From Chloroflexota bacterium (GTDB taxonomy: Bacteria; Chloroflexota; Anaerolineae; Anaerolineales; Anaerolineaceae): DNA of 37,861 bases. Below, one piece after another: positions 8,595-15,810 of this stretch. Position 1 is the stretch's first letter. Each line of letters begins with the position of its first letter. The DNA is taken from the NCBI GenBank assembly GCA_029777225.1, contig JAKOSR010000197.1, positions 1 to 37,861 of the forward strand, given 5' to 3'. The notes under the pieces were generated by a model, which saw nothing but the letters and a program-made list of their open reading frames with translations, searched no databases and was not told the DNA's origin. Position numbers and translations under genes: made by a program.

Positions 8595-8620
8595 GTTCCG
8601 GCAGGAAAACCTGCCGGAAC
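8595..8620 (-). promoter_or_regulatory. Perfect 11-bp hairpin between arcC and thrC-like genes
   Basis: GTTCCGGCAGG and its exact complement flank an AAAA loop. No U-run follows in the leftward direction, so it is a weak terminator at best. It may stabilise the upstream message, mark an RNA processing site, or lower expression of the downstream genes. It ends 17 bases before the downstream ATG and just ahead of the AGGGAGG ribosome binding site. Confidence 0.6.
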
Positions 8621-8636
8621 TGTCTGTTTCGTTTTC

Positions 8637-9584
8637 TCAGGGCACAATCCAGGTGCCGGTTTTCCCATCCAGGGCTTCCTTGATGTGTTCAGGGTCGGTG
8701 ATGAGGGCTTTCCTTCCGCCTTTTTCCATGTATTTGAGAATAGCCTGGATTTTTGGCAGCATAGAGCCTTTGGCAAAGTGACCCTGCGCCATGTACTCCT
8801 TGGCTTCTTCCACGCTCATTTGGTCCAGGAATTTCTGGTCAGGTTTATTGAAATTAATCGCCACCTTCTCGACTGCGGTGCTAATCAGGAACAGGTCGGC
8901 ATCAATCATGCTCGCCAGGATGGCGCTCCCAAAATCCTTGTCGATAACCGCTTCCACACCAGTCAGGCTTCCGTCAGGCATTTGCTGCACCGGAATGCCG
9001 CCGCCTCCTACCGCGACAACCACGAATCCCTCATCAATCAGCCCGCGGATGGCATCCGCCTCAACAATCACCTGCGGGATGGGGGAGGGAACCACGCGCC
9101 GCCAGCCGCGGCCGGCGTCCTCAACCATCGTCCAGCCCAGCTCGGCCATCTTTGCCTTGGCTTGCTCCTCGCTCATGAACGAGCCAATCGGTTTGCTGGG
9201 GTTCTGGAACGCGGGGTCCTTGCTATCCACCACCGTTTGCGTGATGATGGTCGCGGCTTGCTTCTTGATGCCCCTTTTCAGGAATTCGTTGTGCAGCGCC
9301 TGTTGGAACATGTAACCAATGGAGCCCTGGGAATCTGCGCCGCAGTAGTCCAGCGGCACTTCGTGCAGCTCATGCGCGGAAAGTTCTGACCTGCGCAGGA
9401 TGAAACCCACTTGTGGACCGTTGCCATGCGTGACCACCACATCCCAGCCATCCAAAATCATGTCCGCGATGTGTACCATCGTGTCCACAGCTGCCTGGTA
9501 TTGGTCCTGGACTGTTTGGTGGTTTTTATCCTTAATTAATGCGTTGCCGCCCACCGCGACGACTGCCAAACCTTTTCTTTCCAT
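8637..9584 (-). CDS. arcC: Carbamate kinase
   Basis: A 315-residue kinase of the amino acid kinase family that converts carbamoyl phosphate and ADP to ATP, carbon dioxide and ammonia in fermentative degradation of arginine, allantoin or purines. Family motifs are visible: VAVGGNALI at the N terminus, VVTHGNGPQVG, IVEADAIRGLIDEG, VVAVGGGGIPV and GVEAVIDKDFGSA. The ORF track begins 19 residues upstream, but AGGAGAG sits at normal distance before the ATG at 9584 and the resulting length is typical. No arginine deiminase or ornithine carbamoyltransferase lies nearby. The source of carbamoyl phosphate is therefore probably a ureido compound made by the hydantoinase route, which is inference. Confidence 0.93.
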   Translation of the reverse strand: MERKGLAVVAVGGNALIKDKNHQTVQDQYQAAVDTMVHIADMILDGWDVVVTHGNGPQVGFILRRSELSAHELHEVPLDYCGADSQGSIGYMFQQALHNEFLKRGIKKQAATIITQTVVDSKDPAFQNPSKPIGSFMSEEQAKAKMAELGWTMVEDAGRGWRRVVPSPIPQVIVEADAIRGLIDEGFVVVAVGGGGIPVQQMPDGSLTGVEAVIDKDFGSAILASMIDADLFLISTAVEKVAINFNKPDQKFLDQMSVEEAKEYMAQGHFAKGSMLPKIQAILKYMEKGGRKALITDPEHIKEALDGKTGTWIVP

Positions 9585-9597
9585 ATATTTCTCTCCT

Positions 9598-9615
9598 AAA
9601 ATTGACATCAATTTT
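9598..9615. promoter_or_regulatory. AT-rich palindrome upstream of arcC (possible operator)
   Basis: AAAATTGA and its exact complement TCAATTTT are separated by two bases, directly upstream of the arcC ribosome binding site. The size and symmetry fit a site for a dimeric repressor, but it could also be a chance AT-rich repeat. A second inverted repeat lies within a few bases. Confidence 0.4.
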
Positions 9616-9617
9616 TC

Positions 9618-9640
9618 TGTTTCCGTGTGTTTCGGAAACA
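9618..9640. repeat. Inverted repeat TGTTTCCG-N7-CGGAAACA
   Basis: This is an 8-bp perfect inverted repeat with a 7-base spacer, starting just after the stop of the amidohydrolase gene. In the leftward transcript it is followed by GAAAAAUUG, not a U-run, so it is not a standard terminator. It could be a processing hairpin or, with the adjacent palindrome, a protein-binding site. Confidence 0.4.
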
Positions 9641-9646
9641 ATAATT

Positions 9647-11032
9647 TTACTCCGCAATCAGCCGTCGTGAAGCTTTGTTGTGCCTTTCCACATGCGTTGG
9701 CAGGTCCAGCGTGCGCAGTTGTCCATCCCCGACAATAACTTCCCCACCCACCACGGTCCAGTTGGCTTTGACAGGCGCGCAGAACACGACCGCGGCCACC
9801 GGGTCTTCCAGCGCGCCGGCATAATCCACCTTGTTCAGGTCAATGGCGAAGAAATCCGCGCATTTTCCCACTTCCAGGCTGCCGATATCCGTCCGACCCA
9901 ACACTGAAGCTCCCCCGCGTGTGGCCACCCGCAAAGCCTGCCTGGCGGTCATCAGTGGTGGCGCGTCTGGTGCGGAGCGTGAAGCGCCCTTGATTCCGCT
10001 GTGCAACCGGGCCAGCAGCATGGCCTGCCGTGCCTCATTCAGCATGTGCGAGCCGTCGTTGCTCGCCGACCCGTCCACACCCAAGCCCAGCTTCACTCCC
10101 CGCGCGAGCATTTTCATCACCGGCGCGATGCCTGAAGCCAGCCGCATGTTGGAGGACGGGCAATGTGCCACACCACAGCCATGCTGGGCGTAAAGGTCCA
10201 CCTCGGCGTCATTAACCCACACGGAATGGGCGAACCACACGTCGTTTCCAATCCAATCCACGCTCTGCATATACGCCACGGGTTTTTGTCCGAACTTTTG
10301 CAGGCAGAAATCATCCTCGTCCTCGGTCTCCGCCAGGTGCGTGTGCAGGTGCACATGGTATTCCCGCGCCAGCTGCGCCGACTGGCGCATCAATTCACCG
10401 GTAACACTGAACGGCGAACACGGCGCCAGCACAATCTGCAACTTTGAACCAGGCTCCGGGTTGTGGTATCTCTGGATGACCCTCAGGCTGTCCTTCAGGA
10501 TGTTTTCTTCGCTATCGGTCACGCTGTCCGGGGGCAGCCCGCCCTCGGATTCCCCCAGGCTCATGGACCCGCGTGCGGCGTGTAACCGCAGACCCACAAT
10601 TCTTGCGCCTTCGATTTCATCGTCCAGCCTGGCACCATTGGGGAACAGGTACAGGTGGTCCGAGGATGTCGTGCAACCCGTGAGCGCCAGTTCGGCCAGC
10701 GCAGTTTGCGTGCTGATGAACACGTCCTCGGGTGTCATACGTGCCCAAATGGGATACAGCGTTTTCAACCAGTTGAACAGGTTGGCGTCCTGTGTTCCAG
10801 GCACCGCGCGCGTCAGGGTTTGGTAGAAATGGTGGTGCGTGTTCACCATGCCGGGAAAAACAATGTGGCCGGCCAGGTCCAACACTTCGTCCGCGTCCTG
10901 AGGCAGTGCTTCAACCGGGCCAATTTGCTCGATAAAGCCATCCCGGCAAAAAATGGCCGCTCCGCGCAACTCGCGGAGGGCATCATCCATGGTTACGATC
11001 ATTTCGGCGTTTTTTACCAATAAGGTCGTCAT
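9647..11032 (-). CDS. 8-oxoguanine deaminase-type amidohydrolase
   Basis: A 461-residue metal-dependent deaminase of the amidohydrolase superfamily (AtzB/TrzN/SsnA/guanine deaminase group). NTHHHFYQTLTRAVP near residues 64-78 is the sequence I associate with 8-oxoguanine deaminase, which releases ammonia from 8-oxoguanine to give urate. Metal and catalytic residues are present: His66 and His68, His230 and His232 with Glu235 in HTHLAETE, His269 in FAHSVW and Asp320 in GLGVDGSASND. AGGAGAG precedes the ATG. It follows folD by 19 bases and precedes carbamate kinase. If the substrate call is right, the operon would feed urate or a related purine into ring cleavage. Other s-triazine or cytosine-like substrates are possible. 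Confidence 0.82.
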   Translation of the reverse strand: MTTLLVKNAEMIVTMDDALRELRGAAIFCRDGFIEQIGPVEALPQDADEVLDLAGHIVFPGMVNTHHHFYQTLTRAVPGTQDANLFNWLKTLYPIWARMTPEDVFISTQTALAELALTGCTTSSDHLYLFPNGARLDDEIEGARIVGLRLHAARGSMSLGESEGGLPPDSVTDSEENILKDSLRVIQRYHNPEPGSKLQIVLAPCSPFSVTGELMRQSAQLAREYHVHLHTHLAETEDEDDFCLQKFGQKPVAYMQSVDWIGNDVWFAHSVWVNDAEVDLYAQHGCGVAHCPSSNMRLASGIAPVMKMLARGVKLGLGVDGSASNDGSHMLNEARQAMLLARLHSGIKGASRSAPDAPPLMTARQALRVATRGGASVLGRTDIGSLEVGKCADFFAIDLNKVDYAGALEDPVAAVVFCAPVKANWTVVGGEVIVGDGQLRTLDLPTHVERHNKASRRLIAE

Positions 11033-11051
11033 GGCTCTCCTGTTCGTGGAA

Positions 11052-11942
11052 TTACTTTTGGGTGTTCAAATCCGCCAGTTCGCGCGCGTGCAGCGTGTTT
11101 TGCAGCAGCAGCGCGATGGTCATAGGTCCAACTCCGCCGGGAACCGGTGTGATGGCCGAGGCAACTTCCGCGGCTTCTTCATACGCCACGTCGCCAACCA
11201 GCCGGCTGCCTTTGGGGGATGTCGGATCTTCAATCCGGTTGATGCCCACGTCGATCACCACCGCGCCTGGCTTTATCCAGTCTTTTTTAACCATTTCTGG
11301 CTGTCCAATCGCTGCCACCAACACGTCCGCCTGTCGGCAAACCCCGGCGAGGTCCCGCGTGCGGGAGTGGCAGATGGTCACTGTCGCGTTGGCTTTCACC
11401 AGTAACAGCGCCACAGGCATTCCCACGATGTTCGAGCGCCCCAGCACCACGGCATTCGCGCCAGCCAGCTTGGCCCCCGCCCGCTCCAACAGCACCATCA
11501 CACCCGCAGGTGTGCACGGCACAAACAACGGCGTACGCCCTTTTTGTGCCAGCCGCCCGATATTAATCGGGTGGAAACCGTCCACATCCTTGCCAAGCTG
11601 GATGGTGGCCAGTATCTTTTCTTCATCCAAATGAGCCGGCAGCGGTAACTGCACCAATATGCCGTTGATGGTGGGGTCCTCGTTTAGCTCTCGCACCTTC
11701 GCTTCCACCTGTTCCTGGGTGGCATCCCCCGGCAATTCCACGCCGATTGAATGGATGCCAACTTCCGCGCAGGCCTTCTGCTTGTTGCGCACGTAGACCT
11801 TTGAAGCCGGGTTTTCCCCCACCAATACTGTGGCCAGCCCGGGCACGGGCAGACCTTTTGAGACTCGCAGCGCGACGGCCTCCTTCACTTTTTCCCTGGT
11901 TTCAGCGGCTATTTGTTTTCCATCGATGATAGTAGCGGTCAT
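11052..11942 (-). CDS. folD: Methylene-THF dehydrogenase / methenyl-THF cyclohydrolase
   Basis: A 296-residue bifunctional enzyme that interconverts 5,10-methylene-, 5,10-methenyl- and 10-formyl-tetrahydrofolate in the cytoplasm. Signatures are SKVYVRNKQKAC (with the catalytic Tyr and Lys), GILVQLPLPAH, GKDVDGFHPINIGRL, LGRSNIVGMPVA for NADP binding and PVPGGVGPMTIALL near the end. The length is typical. It is the first gene of the leftward run, with a TATAAT 20 bases before the ATG and GGAGAG as ribosome binding site. It could be simple housekeeping. In known purine-fermenting bacteria, one-carbon units from the purine ring pass through methenyl-THF, so its place at the head of this operon fits a catabolic role. 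Confidence 0.96.
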   Translation of the reverse strand: MTATIIDGKQIAAETREKVKEAVALRVSKGLPVPGLATVLVGENPASKVYVRNKQKACAEVGIHSIGVELPGDATQEQVEAKVRELNEDPTINGILVQLPLPAHLDEEKILATIQLGKDVDGFHPINIGRLAQKGRTPLFVPCTPAGVMVLLERAGAKLAGANAVVLGRSNIVGMPVALLLVKANATVTICHSRTRDLAGVCRQADVLVAAIGQPEMVKKDWIKPGAVVIDVGINRIEDPTSPKGSRLVGDVAYEEAAEVASAITPVPGGVGPMTIALLLQNTLHARELADLNTQK

Positions 11943-11961
11943 ATGTTTCTCTCCGGCAGTG

Positions 11962-11967
11962 ATTATA
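11962..11967 (-). promoter_or_regulatory. -10 element for folD operon
   Basis: A perfect TATAAT reads leftward, ending 19 bases before the folD ATG, and would give a leader of about 13 bases containing GGAGAG. No good -35 is seen. It faces away from the udk -10 element, which lies only 14 bases to the right. Confidence 0.65.
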
Positions 11968-11981
11968 TCTTAAACAGTAGG

Positions 11982-11987
11982 TATAAT
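11982..11987 (+). promoter_or_regulatory. -10 element for leaderless udk
   Basis: TATAAT within AGGTATAATT lies six bases before the udk ATG. Transcription would begin at or next to the start codon, giving a leaderless mRNA. There is no ribosome binding site, which agrees. The rsmG start has the same AGGTATAATT sequence. Confidence 0.7.
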
Positions 11988-11993
11988 TCTGTT

Positions 11994-12623
11994 ATGGCTA
12001 TCAATCGTGAACCACTGGTAATCGGCATTGCGGGTGGATCTGGCTCCGGGAAAACTACCCTCGCCCAGTCCATCCTGCATCAAATCGGGGAGAGCCGTAT
12101 CGCTTTCCTCCCCCACGACGCGTATTATCGCGATCAGGCTGACCTCCCTTACGAGGAGCGCGTGAAGGTTAACTACGACCACCCGGACGCGCTTGAAACC
12201 GGTTTGCTCATCGAGCATATCGAATCCCTGAAGGCCGGCCACTCGATTGACCTGCCCGTGTACGACTTTGTCGCCTATACCCGCTCCCCTGAGACCATCC
12301 GCGTGGAACCCAAGTCGATAATCCTGGTGGAAGGGATTCTTATCTTCGCTGAGCCAAAGCTGCGTACCCTCTTTAACATGAAGTTGTTTGTGGATGCCGA
12401 CCCCGACTTGTGTTTCATCCGTCGCCTCCAGCGCGACATCACCGAACGCGGCCGCCCGCTCGAATCCGTCATCCAACAGTACCTTTTCACGGTCCGTCCG
12501 AGCTACATCGAGTTCGTGGAACCCTCCAAGCGCTTTGCCGATGTCATCATTCCCGAGGGGGGCAAAAACGCTGTTGCCCTGCAGATGGTCATCGCGCGCC
12601 TCAAGGGCATGCTCGACGAGTAA
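11994..12623 (+). CDS. udk: Uridine kinase
   Basis: A 209-residue nucleoside kinase that phosphorylates uridine or cytidine for pyrimidine salvage. The P-loop GIAGGSGSGKTTLAQ is at the N terminus, followed by DAYYRDQADLPYEERVKVNYDHPDALE, the typical substrate-binding stretch, and then DADPDLCFIRRLQRDITERGR, the lid region. Length is normal for the family. The ORF track begins 27 residues earlier, but those residues cross the promoter; the ATG at 11994 directly follows a TATAAT and is the likely leaderless start. It is divergent from folD and heads a short rightward run with two membrane proteins, the next beginning seven bases after the stop. Confidence 0.95.
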   Translation: MAINREPLVIGIAGGSGSGKTTLAQSILHQIGESRIAFLPHDAYYRDQADLPYEERVKVNYDHPDALETGLLIEHIESLKAGHSIDLPVYDFVAYTRSPETIRVEPKSIILVEGILIFAEPKLRTLFNMKLFVDADPDLCFIRRLQRDITERGRPLESVIQQYLFTVRPSYIEFVEPSKRFADVIIPEGGKNAVALQMVIARLKGMLDE

Positions 12624-12629
12624 ACCTCC

Positions 12630-13178
12630 TTGGAACCCGCTCCCGCTCTTACAAAAAAACAGGTCATCCTCCGCGTTTTCTTGCTGGCCCTCGTGCTGGC
12701 CGGCACGGTCCTGCTGATAGTTTTCCGCGATAAACTCCAAAGCCTCGAATCCCTGGGTTACCCGGGAATTTTTCTGCTCTCCCTGCTCTCCAACGCTACC
12801 ATCATTGTCCCACTGCCGGGTGTCATTATCACCTCGGCCATGGCCATGGTCTTCAACCCGTTTTGGGTGGCCATCGCGGCCGGCCTGGGCGCGGCTCTGG
12901 GGGAGCTCTCCGGCTACCTTGCCGGCGTCGCGGGCCAGGTGGTCCTCCAGGACTCGGAAAATTTGCGTAAGTTGTCAGGTTGGATTACCAGGCATGGGGA
13001 GTGGGCCATTCTGTTCCTTGCGCTGGTGCCCAACCCGCTTTTCGACATGGCCGGCATCCTGGCCGGCTCAAGCCGCATGCCTGTGGCCAAATTCCTTTTC
13101 TTCTGCGCGGTTGGCAAGATTATCAAAATGTTGCTTTTCGCCTACCTTGGGGCGGGTCTGTTTTCCATCTTCCGCTAA
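12630..13178 (+). CDS. VTT-domain (DedA/YqaA-like) membrane protein
   Basis: A 182-residue membrane protein with about five helices and a VTT/SNARE-associated fold, the family that includes DedA, YqaA and TVP38. The first helix is at residues 13-31; the central part holds GYPGIFLLSLLSNATIIVPLPGVIIT and the C-terminal part FLALVPNPLFDMAGILAGSSRMP, which match the re-entrant loop motifs in weakened form. The conserved acidic and arginine residues of classical DedA are largely absent. Family members are linked to lipid scrambling or undecaprenyl phosphate transport. The start is TTG seven bases after the udk stop; no clear Shine-Dalgarno is seen, so the start is uncertain, but no ATG lies near. 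A true DedA follows, so the two may be diverged duplicates. Confidence 0.78.
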   Translation: MEPAPALTKKQVILRVFLLALVLAGTVLLIVFRDKLQSLESLGYPGIFLLSLLSNATIIVPLPGVIITSAMAMVFNPFWVAIAAGLGAALGELSGYLAGVAGQVVLQDSENLRKLSGWITRHGEWAILFLALVPNPLFDMAGILAGSSRMPVAKFLFFCAVGKIIKMLLFAYLGAGLFSIFR

Positions 13179-13241
13179 AAACCATTCGCTTTTTCAGTGA
13201 TAGAATGACAGGCTGCAAAAACAAGTAAGACTGGAAAATGT

Positions 13242-13907
13242 ATGACACATATCATTGAAATGTTGCGCGTTTGGTCCGAAGGCATCATGATGGCGCTGGG
13301 TTATCCCGGCATCACCCTCGTGATGTTCCTGGAATGCGTTTTTCCGCCCATTCCTTCCGAAGTGGTCATGCCCCTCGCGGGTTTCCTGGTCAGCCAGGGC
13401 AAATTCAACTTTTGGGCGGTCATACTGGCCGGCACCCTGGGCTCCATCATCGGTGCCCTGCTCCTTTATGGCTTGGGGGCCTGGGCGGATGAAGCTGTCC
13501 TGCGTAATTGGGTCCGCAAACATGGCAAATGGATACAGGTGGGCGAGGACGATTTGGACCGCGCCAGTGCCTGGTTTGGCAAGTATGGCGAGCCGGTCAT
13601 CTTCTTTGGCCGCCTCATTCCCATCGTCCGCAGCCTCATTTCCATCCCCGCGGGTCTCGACCACATGCCCATGCCCAAGTTCCTGGGCTTCACCCTGCTT
13701 GGTTCGTTTATGTGGAACATCGTTTTGGCCTACGGCGGTGTGTTGCTTGGTGAAAACTGGCAAAAAATCATCGGCTGGCTGGACCTTTACCAAAACGTGG
13801 TCCTGGTCATCCTGGTCATTGCGTTTGTCGCCTTCCTCGCCTGGCTTATTACCCGCGCCCGTAAAGCCCGCCTGGCCCGCCCGTCCGAAACACCCAACCA
13901 GGACTAA
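13242..13907 (+). CDS. DedA family membrane protein
   Basis: A 221-residue DedA protein with about five or six membrane segments and a basic C-terminal tail. It has both family signatures: MFLECVFPPIPSEVVMPLAGFL with the conserved Glu near residue 31, and FFGRLIPIVRSLISIPAGLDHMP with the conserved arginines. DedA proteins are needed for membrane potential and envelope integrity, and some recycle undecaprenyl phosphate across the membrane. The gene follows the shorter VTT protein by about 60 bases and is closed by a strong terminator. A TAGAAT about 35 bases upstream could give it its own promoter, but this is weak evidence. Confidence 0.9.
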   Translation: MTHIIEMLRVWSEGIMMALGYPGITLVMFLECVFPPIPSEVVMPLAGFLVSQGKFNFWAVILAGTLGSIIGALLLYGLGAWADEAVLRNWVRKHGKWIQVGEDDLDRASAWFGKYGEPVIFFGRLIPIVRSLISIPAGLDHMPMPKFLGFTLLGSFMWNIVLAYGGVLLGENWQKIIGWLDLYQNVVLVILVIAFVAFLAWLITRARKARLARPSETPNQD

Positions 13908-13929
13908 ACCATCTCCAAAAACCAAAAGT

Positions 13930-13955
13930 CCCGCCCACCCAGGGCGGGCTTTTTT
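13930..13955 (+). terminator. Rho-independent terminator after DedA
   Basis: CCCGCCC pairs with GGGCGGG across a five-base loop and is followed by C and six T. It closes the udk-VTT-DedA run and separates it from rsmG. Confidence 0.9.
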
Positions 13956-14000
13956 CACCCTGAAGTCACCATTTTCAATAGGTCCCAGCCGGTTTACAGG

Positions 14001-14006
14001 TATAAT
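14001..14006 (+). promoter_or_regulatory. -10 element for leaderless rsmG
   Basis: TATAAT lies seven bases before the rsmG ATG in the context AGGTATAATT, nearly the same as at udk. No ribosome binding site is present. No -35 match was found at 16-18 bases, so the GG before TATAAT may act as an extended -10. Confidence 0.7.
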
Positions 14007-14013
14007 TTCCGCC

Positions 14014-14733
14014 ATGCAAACATGGATGGACTCCGCCCGGGAATGGCTGGGGATTACGCTGACCAATGCACAGGTCGAAATGTTTCAGCGCTTTGAAGAT
14101 GAATTGTTGGAGTGGAACCAGCGCTTCAACCTGACCGCCATCCGCGATTCTGAAAGCGTCCAGCGCCGTCATTTCCTTGATTCCCTCAGCTGCCTGCTCG
14201 CGCTCGACCCAACCCAGCCCCCTGCCTCCCTCATCGACATCGGCACGGGTGCCGGCCTGCCGGGCATCCCGCTCAAGATTCTGTTTCCCTCAATGGCGCT
14301 CACCCTCGTCGAATCCATCCAAAAGAAGGCCAACTTCTGTGCTCACATGGTGGAAACGCTCCAGCTTTCAGATAGCCACGTGCTCGCCCTCCGCGCGGAA
14401 GACGTCGCCCGCGACCCCGCCCAGCGCGACGCCTATGCCCTGGCCACCGCCCGGGCTGTGGCTGGCACGCCCACGCTGGTGGAATACCTACTGCCCCTCG
14501 TCCGCGTGGGTGGCTTGGCCATCATGCAAAAAGGCGCTAACATCGAGGATGAACTCCATCAGAGTGCCAATGTCATCCGCCTGCTCGGCGGCCGGTTGCG
14601 CTCGGTCATCCCCCTCACCGTGCCTGGTGTGGAAGGGAATCGTACCCTGGTCGTCCTGGAGAAAATCAAGCCCACTCCTCTGGGCTTCCCCCGCCGCACC
14701 GGCCTGGCGGCCAAAGACCCCATCCTAAACTAA
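14014..14733 (+). CDS. rsmG: 16S rRNA (guanine-527-N7)-methyltransferase
   Basis: A 239-residue SAM-dependent methyltransferase that modifies G527 of 16S rRNA. The N-terminal helical part has LLEWNQRFNLTAIRD and RRHFLDSLSCLL, both typical of RsmG (GidB), followed by the SAM site LIDIGTGAGLPGIPLKI and VESIQKKANF, then ALATARAVAGTPTLVEYLLPLV. The ORF track lists a 426-residue frame from 13453, but its first half is a shadow frame of dedA. The ATG at 14014 sits right after a TATAAT and gives the normal family length. A short tail (FPRRTGLAAKDPIL) is typical as well. The gene is likely monocistronic or co-transcribed with the next ORF, 22 bases away. Confidence 0.95.
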   Translation: MQTWMDSAREWLGITLTNAQVEMFQRFEDELLEWNQRFNLTAIRDSESVQRRHFLDSLSCLLALDPTQPPASLIDIGTGAGLPGIPLKILFPSMALTLVESIQKKANFCAHMVETLQLSDSHVLALRAEDVARDPAQRDAYALATARAVAGTPTLVEYLLPLVRVGGLAIMQKGANIEDELHQSANVIRLLGGRLRSVIPLTVPGVEGNRTLVVLEKIKPTPLGFPRRTGLAAKDPILN

Positions 14734-14755
14734 AAAATTGATAGGTAGTACAACC

Positions 14756-15769
14756 ATGCAAAATAAACCCGACCTGACCTTTTTCTGTGAACTTCCCGCC
14801 AGGGAGCTTGCCGCTTTATTCGAGGACCGCTTCGTACTTGATGACCTCAAAACCCTCAACGCCGCGGTTTCCCTTGGCATCCTTGACCTTTCCCCGGAGC
14901 GTGCCGAAGTTGTTCGCAAGATGAACCTACTCAACATCCCGGTCATCGCCTGGTTGCTTTTACCCAAAGACCAGGGCTATTGGTTCAACCTCGAAAACTA
15001 CCCCTATGCCATTGCCCGTTATGAAGACTTCAAGATTTGGTCGCGCGAAAACGACCTCCGTTGGGCCGGCATCGGCTTGGATATCGAACCCGACTACAAC
15101 CAGATGGAAGCCTTCCACACCCACGATCCCCGTTTCTACGTGGATGCGTTCAAACGCCTTAATGACCACCTGGCTTACGACCAGGCTATGTTGGCTTATA
15201 CCGGCCTGGTGCACCAGGCTCATGCCGACGGTTTCGAGGTGGAGGCCTACCACATCCCCCAAATTACCGACGACCGTAAAGCCGGTTCGAACGTGCTCCA
15301 ACGCCTGGTTGGGTTGGTGGACGTGCCCGTTGACCGCGAAGTGCTGATGCTCTATTCCAGCTTTTCACCTTCAAAAGGCCACGCGCTCCTCGCCGAGTAT
15401 GCCAGCGAAACTGATTCTGTCGGTATCGGCAACACTGGCGGCGGCGTCCAAATCGAGGGCTGGGATGAAGAGCCTTACCTGACCTGGGAGGATTTTTCCA
15501 CTGACCTGCGCCTGGCCTGGCAGACCGGCAAACCTGTGCACATCTTCAGCCTGGAGGGTTGCGTCCGCCAGGGCTTCCTCGACCGGTTAATCACCTTTGA
15601 CTGGAACCAGGCGGTGCCAACCCAGCCGGATACCAACCCGGTCAAGCTGATGCGCAAGGGATTGCAGACCCTGCTTTGGGCAGTTCAGCGTCCCTGGGTT
15701 ATCCTGGCAGGGCTTTCCGCCCTGGTGGGTGGCCTGCTTTTTAGAAAAGGCAGTAACAAGAATAACTAA
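14756..15769 (+). CDS. Unrecognised TIM-barrel-like protein with C-terminal membrane anchor
   Basis: A 337-residue protein that I cannot place in a family. Alternating strands and helices, VIAWLLLPKDQGYW, WAGIGLDIEPD around residue 102, and a later GIGNTGGGVQIEGWDEEPYLTW resemble a (beta/alpha)8 barrel; the DxE in LDIEPD recalls the active-site strand of GH18-like glycosidases, but DxxDxDxE is not complete. A single helix near residues 307-328 (WAVQRPWVILAGLSALVGGLLF) followed by a basic end suggests a membrane anchor with the barrel on one side; there is no N-terminal signal peptide, so the barrel is probably cytoplasmic. The ATG at 14756 is preferred over the TTG at 14738. It converges on ksgA with a 41-base gap. 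Confidence 0.75.
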   Translation: MQNKPDLTFFCELPARELAALFEDRFVLDDLKTLNAAVSLGILDLSPERAEVVRKMNLLNIPVIAWLLLPKDQGYWFNLENYPYAIARYEDFKIWSRENDLRWAGIGLDIEPDYNQMEAFHTHDPRFYVDAFKRLNDHLAYDQAMLAYTGLVHQAHADGFEVEAYHIPQITDDRKAGSNVLQRLVGLVDVPVDREVLMLYSSFSPSKGHALLAEYASETDSVGIGNTGGGVQIEGWDEEPYLTWEDFSTDLRLAWQTGKPVHIFSLEGCVRQGFLDRLITFDWNQAVPTQPDTNPVKLMRKGLQTLLWAVQRPWVILAGLSALVGGLLFRKGSNKNN

Positions 15770-15810
15770 CTCCCCCTTCGGAGCAAAAAAACTAATCCAC
15801 ACGCCGTCCC

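Noticed and set aside
13453-14013. N-terminal 187 residues of the long ORF ending in rsmG
   Set aside because: They run in a shadow frame of dedA and across its terminator; the protein is Ser/Pro/Trp-rich with no family likeness. The rsmG ATG follows a promoter at 14001-14006.
15770-15810. Possible terminator in the convergent gap before ksgA
   Set aside because: CTCC-N6-GGAG is short, and the T-run (leftward) precedes the stem instead of following it. I see no convincing terminator.
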